The position numbers were made by a program, and so were the translations under genes. The notes beneath the pieces were generated by a model. That model did not search any database, was not told where the DNA came from, and saw nothing but the letters and a program-made list of their open reading frames with translations. From assembly GCA_003343605.1 (NCBI GenBank), contig QAKW01000036.1:1-9116 (forward strand): a stretch of DNA of 9,116 bases, in the 5' to 3' direction. Origin of the DNA: Clostridiales bacterium. GTDB taxonomy: Bacteria > Bacillota > Clostridia > Oscillospirales > QAKW01. This document shows positions 1-6,575 of the stretch, piece by piece. The stretch's first letter is position 1. Each line of letters starts with the position of its first letter.

Positions 1-2
1 AA

Positions 3-557
3 TTTATGGGCAAAACAGGCTTTAAAGCAGGGGATCTGGTGCTTTTGAAGCAGGTAGATCCCGCAACTTTGCAGGTTGGAGACATTATTTCTTACCAATC
101 CACCGCTCAAGAAAATGCCGGCGTGGTGGTAACGCACAGAATTCGGGAACGTATTACCAACGCCGATGGCCATTTCAGCTTTATTACATATGAGGCCACC
201 ACTGATATAAACAATGCATCTGTCGTACCCTGCAATCTTGTGCTGGGGAAATACCATACAAAGCTGCCCGGCAGGGGAAAATGGTTTTTATTTCTCAAAA
301 ACATATGGGGATTTCTTGCATGTATCGATCTTTTCTTTCTTCTGCTGATTCTTGATCTGTTTGTGCGGTGGAAGGGAAAGCGGTTTGCTAAAATGGAAGC
401 AGCATGGGAAAAAGAACAGGCAAAAATGGCGGAGGAACGCCGGCGGCTGGAGGCAGAGCGCAGGGAATCCCAGATAATACTCTCGGTATTGCTGAAGCTG
501 AGAACAGATTCTGCCCAGCAACAGGAAAAGGAGAGCTGCACCAATATAGACCCATAA
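3..557 (+). CDS. SipW-like signal peptidase I (S26B), 5' truncated by window edge
   Basis: This membrane peptidase removes signal peptides from exported proteins at the outer face of the cytoplasmic membrane. The frame is open to the left edge, so the first ATG (position 6) is probably internal. Counting from the Phe codon at 3, the sequence reads GDLVLLK at 10-16, VGDIISYQ at 25-32 and VVVTHRI at 41-47. This is the box order of the SipW/archaeal S26B type, where a His (here H45) replaces the Lys of the usual Ser-Lys dyad. The catalytic Ser should lie a few codons upstream, outside the window. One membrane segment spans about 103-121. A highly charged tail of about 60 residues, with a coiled-coil-like Glu/Arg/Lys/Ala helix at about 126-156, follows and would be cytoplasmic. 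The gene is followed directly by a terminator. Its substrates are not in the window. The family call is fairly sure; activity cannot be judged without the N-terminus. Confidence 0.82.
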   Translation, partial: FMGKTGFKAGDLVLLKQVDPATLQVGDIISYQSTAQENAGVVVTHRIRERITNADGHFSFITYEATTDINNASVVPCNLVLGKYHTKLPGRGKWFLFLKNIWGFLACIDLFFLLLILDLFVRWKGKRFAKMEAAWEKEQAKMAEERRRLEAERRESQIILSVLLKLRTDSAQQQEKESCTNIDP

Positions 558-559
558 AG

Positions 560-608
560 TGTATAAAAAGCGGCCCCAAGGCTTGTGCTCAAGGCCGCTT
601 TTTATACA
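560..608. terminator. Bidirectional Rho-independent terminator between convergent genes
   Basis: A 15-bp perfect inverted repeat, GTATAAAAAGCGGCC (561-575) and GGCCGCTTTTTATAC (593-607), extends by one more T-A pair and encloses a 17-nt loop. The arms carry an A5 run on one side and a T5 run on the other, so the hairpin gives a GC core plus a U-tract on either strand. It starts 3 bp after the signal peptidase stop codon and ends 7 bp before the flavodoxin stop codon, so it serves both transcripts. Confidence 0.9.
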
Positions 609-614
609 TATTTT

Positions 615-1043
615 TCAGGCTCCGGCGATCGCTTTGCCCAGTGCCTTACAGGCAGCCGTAGCCTCGGCATCCGGTGCCTCATTGCAGATTACGCTTTCAC
701 TGGCGAGGATGGCGCCGTCAGACAAACAGGTTTCTTCCCAACTGCGCATCCACTCTCCGTCTCCCCATCCGTAAGAGCCAAAAAGAGCGATCTTTTTTTG
801 GCGGAGGTTATGTTCACAGGATGCAAACATTGGTGCAAACTCCTCTTCTTCCAACTGCTCGGCTCCCATAGAAGGGCAGCCAAACGCGATGGCGTCGAAT
901 GCGTCTATCATGGTGGAATTAAATTCATCCGCTTTAAATAAAACAGCTTCGGCTCCCGCTTCCCGGATGCCCTCCAGCACCGAAGCTGCCATCGCTTCCG
1001 TATTTCCTGTTCCGCTCCAATAAACAACAGCGATTTTACTCAT
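615..1043 (-). CDS. Short-chain flavodoxin
   Basis: This is a 142-aa soluble FMN electron carrier in the cytoplasm. It can replace ferredoxin as a low-potential donor, classically when iron is scarce. The N-terminal strand MSKIAVVYW leads into the phosphate-binding loop SGTGNTE (10-16). The two isoalloxazine loops follow as GCPSMGAEQL (55-64) and GSYGWGDGEWM (89-99), where Y91 and W93 are likely flavin-stacking residues. The length is typical for the short-chain class, which lacks the 20-residue insertion in the fifth strand. The start ATG is preceded by a CAGGAA ribosome binding site about 9-10 bases upstream. It is the last gene of the DUF2325-DUF3793-flavodoxin operon, 30 bp after the DUF3793 stop, and ends at the shared hairpin terminator. 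The redox partner is unknown. Confidence 0.95.
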   Translation of the reverse strand: MSKIAVVYWSGTGNTEAMAASVLEGIREAGAEAVLFKADEFNSTMIDAFDAIAFGCPSMGAEQLEEEEFAPMFASCEHNLRQKKIALFGSYGWGDGEWMRSWEETCLSDGAILASESVICNEAPDAEATAACKALGKAIAGA

Positions 1044-1073
1044 CGTATGTATTCCTGCCTTTCAAAATTTTTA

Positions 1074-1628
1074 TTATTTTACAGCTACAATCAGCTGATC
1101 AAACGAAATCTGTTTTTGAAAGCATTCTCCGTATACTTTCGTACATTTTTTATATTGAGCAAATTTATCTTTAGCACGTTGCTCATCGCCGTAGACCTTC
1201 CAGGTTCCAACATATTTTGCGCCGGCAGCCTTATTTTCGATAAAGCCGTGAACATCCTCCGGGGGATAGCCCAGAAACAATCCAATTTCATGGGGAAAAT
1301 GATCGTTTGTATTTAGGCGCCGAATCAATTCCTTGAGGCAATGCTCCGGGTGCTCAATCGGATAGTTTCTTTCCGATAAAATTTGAACGGCCAAAGCGTT
1401 TGATAAATCTTTTTTCAGCCGTGCCGGGCGATACATATAAACCAGTACGCGCGCACCCTCGAATTTGAGCGGGAGCAGTCTTGCACCGCGGGGAACGAGC
1501 ACCGCATTAAATCTGCGCAGCCGGTTTAAAAATTCCTTTTTATTGCTAAAGCGCTCACTGAACAGATTCCCGGTTTTTAATCCCGCCATCGTTGGTGAAC
1601 ATTGCGCGATAATCGTTTCTTCAGACAT
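1074..1628 (-). CDS. DUF3793 family protein
   Basis: This 184-aa soluble protein is recognised as DUF3793, a clostridial family of unknown function often found beside flavodoxin genes. Visible blocks are CSPTMAGLKTGNLF (10-23), VLVYMYRP (61-68), HEIGLFLGYPPEDVHGFI (113-130) and GTWKVYGD (141-148), with Cys at 10, 97, 162 and 169. No membrane segment or signal peptide is seen. I chose the ATG at 1628 rather than an in-frame ATG at 1649, because a GGGTGG element lies 5 bases upstream and the family's N-terminal block then begins at the right distance. This start lies inside the end of the DUF2325 gene (8-bp overlap), which suggests translational coupling. The constant company of flavodoxin suggests a role in electron transfer or iron stress, but that is inference. 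Confidence 0.85.
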   Translation of the reverse strand: MSEETIIAQCSPTMAGLKTGNLFSERFSNKKEFLNRLRRFNAVLVPRGARLLPLKFEGARVLVYMYRPARLKKDLSNALAVQILSERNYPIEHPEHCLKELIRRLNTNDHFPHEIGLFLGYPPEDVHGFIENKAAGAKYVGTWKVYGDEQRAKDKFAQYKKCTKVYGECFQKQISFDQLIVAVK

Positions 1629-1917
1629 GGCTGCCACCCATTTTTGCATGTTTTTCCAAAATATTTTTCAAGGCCGCAATAGAGCTGGTGTGGCTGCGGG
1701 CAATTTGCCCGGCCTGCCCTTTGGTAGCGCTGAGTACGGAACGCAGCATTTTATGAGACATCGTGCTTGTAAACAAAATCAACAGATCAGGCGCACCAAC
1801 ATTTTTTAGGCCGTTGGCCAGCTTTGGATAGATTTTAGCCTTGCAGTGATACTCTGCGCAAAGATCTTTGTATCTGCGGATCATGCATTCATTTCCACCA
1901 ACGATTACAACACTCAT
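1621..1917 (-). CDS. DUF2325 domain protein
   Basis: This 98-aa soluble protein resembles DUF2325, a small Rossmann-like domain of unknown biochemical role. Visible features are the N-terminal strand and glycine turn MSVVIVGGNE (1-10), a second strand APDLLILFT (42-50), STMSH (51-55), and a C-terminal block QIARSHTSSIAAL (71-83). The strand-turn at 3-8 looks like a nucleotide or sulfate-type ligand loop, though no ligand is known. The ATG at 1917 is favoured over an in-frame TTG at 1932 because GGGAG lies 8 bases upstream (1926-1930). That element would fall inside the coding region if the TTG were used. It is the first gene of the flavodoxin operon. Its leader contains a perfect palindrome, and its 3' end overlaps the DUF3793 start. 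Confidence 0.78.
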   Translation of the reverse strand: MSVVIVGGNECMIRRYKDLCAEYHCKAKIYPKLANGLKNVGAPDLLILFTSTMSHKMLRSVLSATKGQAGQIARSHTSSIAALKNILEKHAKMGGSHV

Positions 1918-1934
1918 TTTTATAACTCCCAATG

Positions 1935-1950
1935 GTTAGCAATTGCTAAC
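1935..1950. promoter_or_regulatory. Perfect 16-bp palindrome, candidate operator of the flavodoxin operon
   Basis: GTTAGCAATTGCTAAC is a perfect palindrome ending 4 bp upstream of the GGGAG ribosome binding site of the DUF2325 gene. It lies inside an otherwise A/T-rich 158-bp intergenic stretch. Length, symmetry and position fit an operator bound by a dimeric repressor near the transcription start or in the leader. The TTAGC/GCTAA half-sites loosely resemble DtxR-family half-sites and do not match the usual Fur, PerR or Zur boxes. The regulator is not identified. Confidence 0.55.
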
Positions 1951-1988
1951 TAAAGATTAAAAATTAAATTCCCATTGATCTAAGTTTG

Positions 1989-2018
1989 TTTAGACTTTAA
2001 CGGGAACCAGTATGTCAA
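1989..2018 (-). promoter_or_regulatory. Candidate sigma-A promoter for the DUF2325-DUF3793-flavodoxin operon
   Basis: On the minus strand a consensus TTGACA (2018-2013) is followed after 18 bases by TCTAAA (1994-1989), a 4/6 match to TATAAT. Transcription would begin near 1980 and run through the palindrome. The -35 box is perfect but the -10 is weak. The A/T-rich stretch at about 1951-1975 could hold an alternative -10. No convincing hairpin terminator is seen between the AraC stop and this promoter, so read-through from upstream is possible. Confidence 0.35.
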
Positions 2019-2075
2019 TATTTTACCAAAAGGAGAGGGTATTATCCGCTCCGAAAGGGCAAAAAAAGGATCCAT

Positions 2076-3020
2076 TTAGACTTTTTCGCGGGTTTGCCGG
2101 TATTGATGAGGCGTTTTTCCCATACAATCCTGAAAGGCTTTGGCAAATTTGGAGCCGTTTTCATAGCCGAATTTTCCCGCAATTTCAAGAATACTCTGGC
2201 TGGTATTTTCCAGCATCAGCGCGGCGGCCTGCATTTTCTGCATACGTGTATAAGAATAGAGGGAAACGCCATATACGGCTTTAAAGCTGCTTTTGATGCT
2301 GGTTCCGGAAGCATGAAATTTTTCTGAGAGCATCTCCAGTGTGATCCGTTTTTCCATATGTGCGCTCAGGTATCGGCCAACCTCTTTGGCCAGCAGGGCC
2401 TGCGCCTTTGAAACAGAATGCGTTTGCATTTCGTTTTGCTTGATATCCAAAGCACTCAAAAAGAGAAGAAGCTCCAGGATTTTTATTTTGAAATATCCTT
2501 TTTTAATGAGATCGGGAACAGAGTACAGCTCTGAAAAAATATGTTCAATCCCGGCATGCGAGCGAATCACAAAGCATTGGCCGGCAGCACAGAATTTTTG
2601 GGTTAACGCCCGGGGGCTTACCCTTACATCATCCAAAAAACAGGAAAGGCATTTCGGCGCGGAATCAATATGGATGAGAATACTGATCCCCTGATAATGG
2701 GATAAAGGGAAATAAGAGCTTTCAGATTCTGCTTTGAGTGTTAAGGAGAGATCACCGGGCGCCAGATAATAGAATTCATCATGAAAAGCCCGCTCCATAC
2801 GCCCCTCCCGGCAGTGGTTGATTTCGAAAACCGGACCGCTCAAAGCGTTTTCAAATGAACATTTTGGTATGTGCACATGATGATAGAAAATTTCGATGCC
2901 GGGGAAAACGTTATAGCCGGTCGTTTTCAACCGGCTGCCCGGCTGGGGATCACAACATTGCATCGGATAGGAGGAAGCGGTATGCTGGGGGTTATCTGTG
3001 AAATAATCCTTTTTTTTCAT
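2076..3020 (-). CDS. AraC-family transcriptional regulator, cysteine-rich
   Basis: This is a cytoplasmic DNA-binding regulator of 314 aa with the usual two-part plan. An N-terminal sensor/dimerisation region (about 35-200) precedes a C-terminal double helix-turn-helix (about 210-310). The DNA-binding part shows ITLEMLSEKFHASGTSIKSS (226-245) for the first HTH. The second HTH shows ILEIAGKFGYENGSKFAKAF (277-296) and the terminal GKTPHQYR signature. The sensor half, with FEINHCREGR (65-74) and YYLAPGDLSL (84-93), resembles the PchR-like group common near iron-uptake and export genes in Clostridia. Nine cysteines are present, including CC at 22-23, CLSC at 124-127 and C144/C149. The start is uncertain: ATG at 3020 or 3032, both inside the end of the HMA gene, and neither with a strong ribosome binding site. 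Target and effector are unknown; a metal or redox signal is inferred from its partner gene. Confidence 0.9.
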   Translation of the reverse strand: MKKKDYFTDNPQHTASSYPMQCCDPQPGSRLKTTGYNVFPGIEIFYHHVHIPKCSFENALSGPVFEINHCREGRMERAFHDEFYYLAPGDLSLTLKAESESSYFPLSHYQGISILIHIDSAPKCLSCFLDDVRVSPRALTQKFCAAGQCFVIRSHAGIEHIFSELYSVPDLIKKGYFKIKILELLLFLSALDIKQNEMQTHSVSKAQALLAKEVGRYLSAHMEKRITLEMLSEKFHASGTSIKSSFKAVYGVSLYSYTRMQKMQAAALMLENTSQSILEIAGKFGYENGSKFAKAFQDCMGKTPHQYRQTREKV

Positions 3021-3240
3021 AGGGCTCTTCATCCACTGATAAAACGGCGTAGCCAGTATCTGCAATGACTTCTCTCAGCTGATTTTCATCTATGGAATTT
3101 TCAGCCAGGATCACGGTTTTTCCTTTTGTATGTGAGGAAGTCACTTTTTTTACGGGAAAATTACGCCGCACGGTATCGTTGATGTGCGATTCACACATAC
3201 CGCACATCATACCATCAATTTCGAGGGTGATTTTAATCAT
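2992..3240 (-). CDS. Heavy-metal-associated (HMA) domain protein, CopZ-like
   Basis: This 82-aa cytoplasmic protein forms a single HMA ferredoxin-like fold. Such domains bind Cu(I), Zn(II) or other soft metals through a CxxC loop and pass them to ATPases or other partners. The motif is GMMCGMCESH (10-19), with ligands C13 and C16. The remaining strands and helices follow the family pattern, ending in a DTGYAV block (66-71) and a short charged tail. The N-terminal fold is intact and the length is about 10-12 residues over a minimal domain. A good AAGGAG ribosome binding site lies 7 bases before the ATG. The gene overlaps the AraC gene by 29 or 41 bp, so the two are probably co-translated. No cation-transporting ATPase lies beside it, so whether it is a chaperone, a buffer or a sensor component is unclear. 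Confidence 0.88.
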   Translation of the reverse strand: MIKITLEIDGMMCGMCESHINDTVRRNFPVKKVTSSHTKGKTVILAENSIDENQLREVIADTGYAVLSVDEEPYEKKGLFHR

Positions 3241-3354
3241 GGTCCTGCTCCTTATTCATAAATTTATTTTTTTGCGCTTGCGGCCTGAAAGATCTTTTTC
3301 ATTTTGCATGAATGACCCCTGGCTTGCAGATAATAGCGGCAGAAGGTGATTTAA

Positions 3355-3561
3355 TTGACGTATGCAAATTTAAACGATCTGATTGCCCAAAGCAGCAGTA
3401 CGCGAAAATATTTTCTTTCGCTGCCGGCCAAGACACAGCAGCAGCTTCATGAACACGGCGCATATATTCATTCCGCTGCCGACCTGCACGCCCATGCCGG
3501 TGCTCTTGAAAAATATCATAAAGCGGTGATGATTTCGGAAAGCCTGGATCACTTTTTTTAG
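3355..3561 (+). CDS. Conserved-looking 68-aa small protein, TTG start
   Basis: This small hydrophilic protein has no recognised function. It has no membrane segment or cysteine. It is rich in His and Ala, with YANLNDLIAQSSSTRKYFLS (3-22), then HEHGAYIH (32-39) and ADLHAHAG (42-49). The NLxxLIxxSxxxRxYFxSLP pattern resembles short unnamed proteins I recall from Ruminococcaceae genomes, but this could not be checked. The start is TTG, supported by AAGGTGA at 3343-3349 with 5-base spacing; no in-frame ATG lies before the conserved block. It is the only complete plus-strand gene in the window. It diverges from the HMA gene across 114 bp and converges on the permease gene, the two stop codons being 9 bp apart. 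No clear promoter or terminator is visible. Confidence 0.65.
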   Translation: MTYANLNDLIAQSSSTRKYFLSLPAKTQQQLHEHGAYIHSAADLHAHAGALEKYHKAVMISESLDHFF

Positions 3562-3570
3562 GGAAACAGC

Positions 3571-5850
3571 TTATTCCGCGCCTTTGAGCGCCTCTACCAT
3601 ATCGATTTTTTTATTTTTTCGTGCAACCATCAGGCTAACAAGGAGAGATACGCCGAAGGTGAGCAAAACGCTTAAACCATAAGTGGCCGGGCCGAGAGAA
3701 AGTTTCATTTCATATTCAGATGCCAGGGCTTTCAGTAAATAATCCAGCACGCCGATGCCCAGAGGCAGGCCTATGGCCACCCCCGCAAGAGTGAGCCAGA
3801 GATTTTGGCCGATCAGCAGCTTCCCGATTTTTTTATTTTTAAAGCCGACAACCTTCAGCGTTGCCATTTCACGATAGCGCTCCGTATAGCTCATGACGCC
3901 AAGATTATAAAGCACCACAACACCCAGCAGCATCGCGCCTAAAACCAGAATATAGATCATCGTATCCATAAGATCGGTAAAGGTATCGAAGGAATCCATA
4001 ATCATTTGTTTGGATTGCACGCTTTTAATCGTATCCTCCGGCAAAATATCCGCTTTGGCGGCATCGGTATAAACAGAATCGATCATATAGGGAATATCCA
4101 GAATTTTTGCATAAGCCGGTGAAATAACAATATTTTCTGAAACGCTGCGGATCAACCCCGCTACTTTTAAAGTATATTGCTGATCAGAGCCGTAAGGGCT
4201 GACGGTGATCGTATCACCCGTGCGCAGACCGAACTGATCGGCAATCCGCATGCAGATATAGGCGCCGTCGTCTCCAATATTCACATAACGGGCGTCCCTA
4301 CCGGGGAAGCGCACCTTGCCGTATTCAATTTTATAGACATCGAGAGAAACGGCCTTCTCTTCCATCTGCACGCTGACCGAAGCGCTCCAGTCCCCCCGAT
4401 ACCGCGCGGCAAGATCCGCGCGCTGTTCATCGCCGGTATTTTCAGCAATATAGATCCGTGAAGCGTAATTCAGCGCGCCATCATAATACATATCTAGAAA
4501 AGCGTTCATGGTATCGCGCATGCCGAGTGCGCAAACAATAATCATCATACAGCCCACAATGCCGATCAGGCTCATGGCCGTGCGGGATTTATGGCGCATG
4601 ATATCGCGCATATTCCAGCGGGGGCCGAAAGAAAGCCGGTGAAAGAGTTTGGATCTCTCAACAAAAAGTGCCCGCATCTTTTTGGGTGTATAGGGGCGCA
4701 GCGCATCTGCCGCTGTTCCCCTCAGCATCTGCCGCACGGAAAGATAACCGATGAGGGTAAGCAGCAAAAGAATCAGAATCAAAACCACCCAGCAGAACCA
4801 CGGCAGGTAAAGCCTCCATTCCGGCATATCCAGATAGGTCCCCATCATCCCGTTTGGGTTCATAATATACCAGGCAACGCCGTAACCAAGCCCGGTGCCG
4901 ATTCCGCAACCAATCATTCCGATCATAAAAGCATAGGAAGTATAATGCCGCAGAATCCGTTTATTCCGGTAACCGAGCGCTTTGAGCGTTCCGATTTGTA
5001 TTTTTTCCTTGGCAGCCAGCCGGTGCATGGTGGTGACCATCGTTAACACGGCGATCAGCAAAAAAAGAACAGGGAGAACCGAACCCATGGTTTGCCCTTC
5101 TTCGGCTTCACCCATAGCGCCCGCATAAGAGATGGTTTCATCTTTGGAAAGAATCAGCATCGTATTGCCAAGAGTCTGATCCACCGCTTCGGTAAAATCT
5201 TTTTTATCCATCCCGGAGACCGCGTGAATCTGCGGATAAAATACGGTTCCAACCGTCTGGGCGTACATTGCTGCAGAGATATAGGCATATCCAAAGGTGC
5301 TGTAATCGGGCATCAGCTGGCTCTCATCACGCACACAGATCATATGTTCTGCAGATTTGATCAGCCCTTGGACAGTGCCTTTGAATGCCAGATCCTTATA
5401 GGTCAGTGTGAGGCTGTCTCCAAGCTGGATGCCGTTGGATGCCGCGTATTGATCGGAAAGCCAGATGCCGTCTTTACTCTCCGGATCGTAATCCGCGCCG
5501 TTCATCAGTAAAAAACCGGAAACCTGCTCATTTTCAGTAACAGTGAGCGCAAGGCTGTCGCCTTCTTTTTCCAGCACATCAACGTGCACGGAGAGGTAAC
5601 GTGCAGCGCGGTCAACGCCTTCAATCCGGGTAATCTTTTCCAGTTGCTCCCCGGTAAAGCCGGTTTCCGAAAGGATACGGTAATCCGCAAAGCCGGTTTT
5701 TTTAAAAAAGGAGGCGACATTTTTTTCGATGCTGACCCACTCCATATTAAATCCAACAAATATTCCCGTTCCAAGGGCTATCATAATAATCATGGAAATA
5801 AACTGTGCTTTATAAAGACCCATGGTTCTCCATAATTTCCTGAACAGCAT
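3571..5850 (-). CDS. ABC transporter permease, two FtsX-like domains
   Basis: This 759-aa membrane subunit belongs to the MacB/LolCE-type (FtsX) ABC transporter family. These work by mechanotransmission to move lipids, peptides or drugs out of the membrane or cell. TM1 lies at about 17-35, followed by a large extracytoplasmic domain (about 40-250). The first FtsX core has helices at about 256-275, 305-330 and 350-371. A second half repeats the plan with TM at about 425-443, an extracytoplasmic domain (about 450-625), and helices at about 631-653, 682-705 and 722-742. Cytoplasmic coupling segments show the family pattern in both halves: IQIGTLKALGYRNKRI (284-299) and REMATLKVVGFKNKKI (660-675). 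An AGAGGTGA ribosome binding site precedes the ATG, 12 bp after the ATPase stop. No terminator separates it from the converging small gene. Substrate unknown; export or membrane stress defence is more likely than import. Confidence 0.93.
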   Translation of the reverse strand: MLFRKLWRTMGLYKAQFISMIIMIALGTGIFVGFNMEWVSIEKNVASFFKKTGFADYRILSETGFTGEQLEKITRIEGVDRAARYLSVHVDVLEKEGDSLALTVTENEQVSGFLLMNGADYDPESKDGIWLSDQYAASNGIQLGDSLTLTYKDLAFKGTVQGLIKSAEHMICVRDESQLMPDYSTFGYAYISAAMYAQTVGTVFYPQIHAVSGMDKKDFTEAVDQTLGNTMLILSKDETISYAGAMGEAEEGQTMGSVLPVLFLLIAVLTMVTTMHRLAAKEKIQIGTLKALGYRNKRILRHYTSYAFMIGMIGCGIGTGLGYGVAWYIMNPNGMMGTYLDMPEWRLYLPWFCWVVLILILLLLTLIGYLSVRQMLRGTAADALRPYTPKKMRALFVERSKLFHRLSFGPRWNMRDIMRHKSRTAMSLIGIVGCMMIIVCALGMRDTMNAFLDMYYDGALNYASRIYIAENTGDEQRADLAARYRGDWSASVSVQMEEKAVSLDVYKIEYGKVRFPGRDARYVNIGDDGAYICMRIADQFGLRTGDTITVSPYGSDQQYTLKVAGLIRSVSENIVISPAYAKILDIPYMIDSVYTDAAKADILPEDTIKSVQSKQMIMDSFDTFTDLMDTMIYILVLGAMLLGVVVLYNLGVMSYTERYREMATLKVVGFKNKKIGKLLIGQNLWLTLAGVAIGLPLGIGVLDYLLKALASEYEMKLSLGPATYGLSVLLTFGVSLLVSLMVARKNKKIDMVEALKGAE

Positions 5851-5862
5851 ACCTTCACCTCT

Positions 5863-6564
5863 TTACCATTCGATTTCATCGGCAGATACGGGATTTAACT
5901 GATCTTCCTGGGATATAATTTTTCCGTTTTTAACGCGGATGACCACATCCGCCATACGCGCGATGTTTTGATTATGCGTCACGATGATAATGGTTTTTCC
6001 ATAATCCCGCGCCATGTTCAGCAGCAGCTTCAATACCAGAACGCCCGTTTCGGAATCCAGCGCGCCGGTCGGCTCATCGCAGAGAAGGATTTTTGGATTT
6101 TTTGCAAGCGCGCGGGCGATGGATACCCGCTGCTGCTCACCGCCGGAAAGCTCCGAAGGAAAGTTTTTGAGATGATCGGAAAGACCGACCTTTGCAATCA
6201 TTTCCGTTGCGGATAGAGAATCGGGTGCGATTTCTTTGACCAAAGCCACATTTTCGTGAACGGTCAGGGTGGGGATCAGATTATAAAACTGAAAAACAAA
6301 CCCAACCGTTGAGGCTCTGTAATCAGCGAGCTCATCATCGGAAAGTGTGGAAATATCTTTGCCCCGCACATAAATTTTTCCTTCTGTCGGGCTGTCGAGC
6401 CCGCCGAGCAGATTGAGCAGAGTGCTTTTTCCTGCGCCGCTGGGCCCGAGGATAACAACAAATTTTCCTTCTTCCAGCTTCATCTCCAAATGATCGAGCG
6501 CCCTGAGCGTGTGATCGCCGCTTTGATAAACACGGCTCACATTTTTAAATTCAACTATTGCCAT
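5863..6564 (-). CDS. ABC transporter ATP-binding protein (MacB/LolD type)
   Basis: This 233-aa cytoplasmic ATPase powers the FtsX-type permease encoded immediately downstream. All motifs are intact: Walker A GPSGAGKS (40-47), Q-loop Q92 in VFQFYNLIP, signature LSGGEQQR (139-146), Walker B ILLCDEP (159-165) with catalytic E164, and switch H197 in IIIVTHN. The FYNLIPTLTVHENV segment and the length are typical of the LolD/MacB subfamily. The ATG at 6564 is chosen over a longer in-frame start at 6612. AAGGAG lies 7 bases upstream, the protein then begins with the family's usual N-terminus, and the longer form would overlap the regulator gene. That ribosome binding site overlaps the TAA of the upstream DtxR-like gene (TAAGGAG), so expression is probably coupled. 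Confidence 0.96.
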   Translation of the reverse strand: MAIVEFKNVSRVYQSGDHTLRALDHLEMKLEEGKFVVILGPSGAGKSTLLNLLGGLDSPTEGKIYVRGKDISTLSDDELADYRASTVGFVFQFYNLIPTLTVHENVALVKEIAPDSLSATEMIAKVGLSDHLKNFPSELSGGEQQRVSIARALAKNPKILLCDEPTGALDSETGVLVLKLLLNMARDYGKTIIIVTHNQNIARMADVVIRVKNGKIISQEDQLNPVSADEIEW

Positions 6565-6575
6565 ATAAATACTCC

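Noticed and set aside
107..592. 161-codon minus-strand reading frame opposite the signal peptidase gene
   Set aside because: It lies wholly antisense to a recognised protein, its translation has no family-like motifs, and it spans the terminator hairpin.
1935..1950. Reading the palindrome as a CIRCE (HrcA) element because of the TTAGCA/TGCTAA ends
   Set aside because: CIRCE needs TTAGCACTC and GAGTGCTAA separated by 9 bases; here the arms meet directly and lack the CACTC part, and no heat-shock gene is nearby.
2030..2075. Possible terminator after the AraC gene
   Set aside because: The minus strand has a T-run before, not after, a poorly paired GCCC/GGAGC stretch, so the order is wrong for an intrinsic terminator.
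3241..3354. Divergent promoters between the HMA gene and the 68-aa gene
   Set aside because: Possible pairs such as TTGCAT...GATAAT have poor spacing (19 bases) or weak boxes, so no promoter could be called with confidence.
3549..3590. Hairpin between the converging 68-aa gene and the ABC permease gene
   Set aside because: Only a 4-bp GGAA/TTCC stem can be drawn around a short gap, which is too weak for a terminator.
4591..5046. 151-codon plus-strand reading frame inside the permease gene
   Set aside because: It is antisense to a well-supported FtsX permease, has no ribosome binding site of note, and its composition (Pro/His/Gln rich) is typical of a shadow frame.
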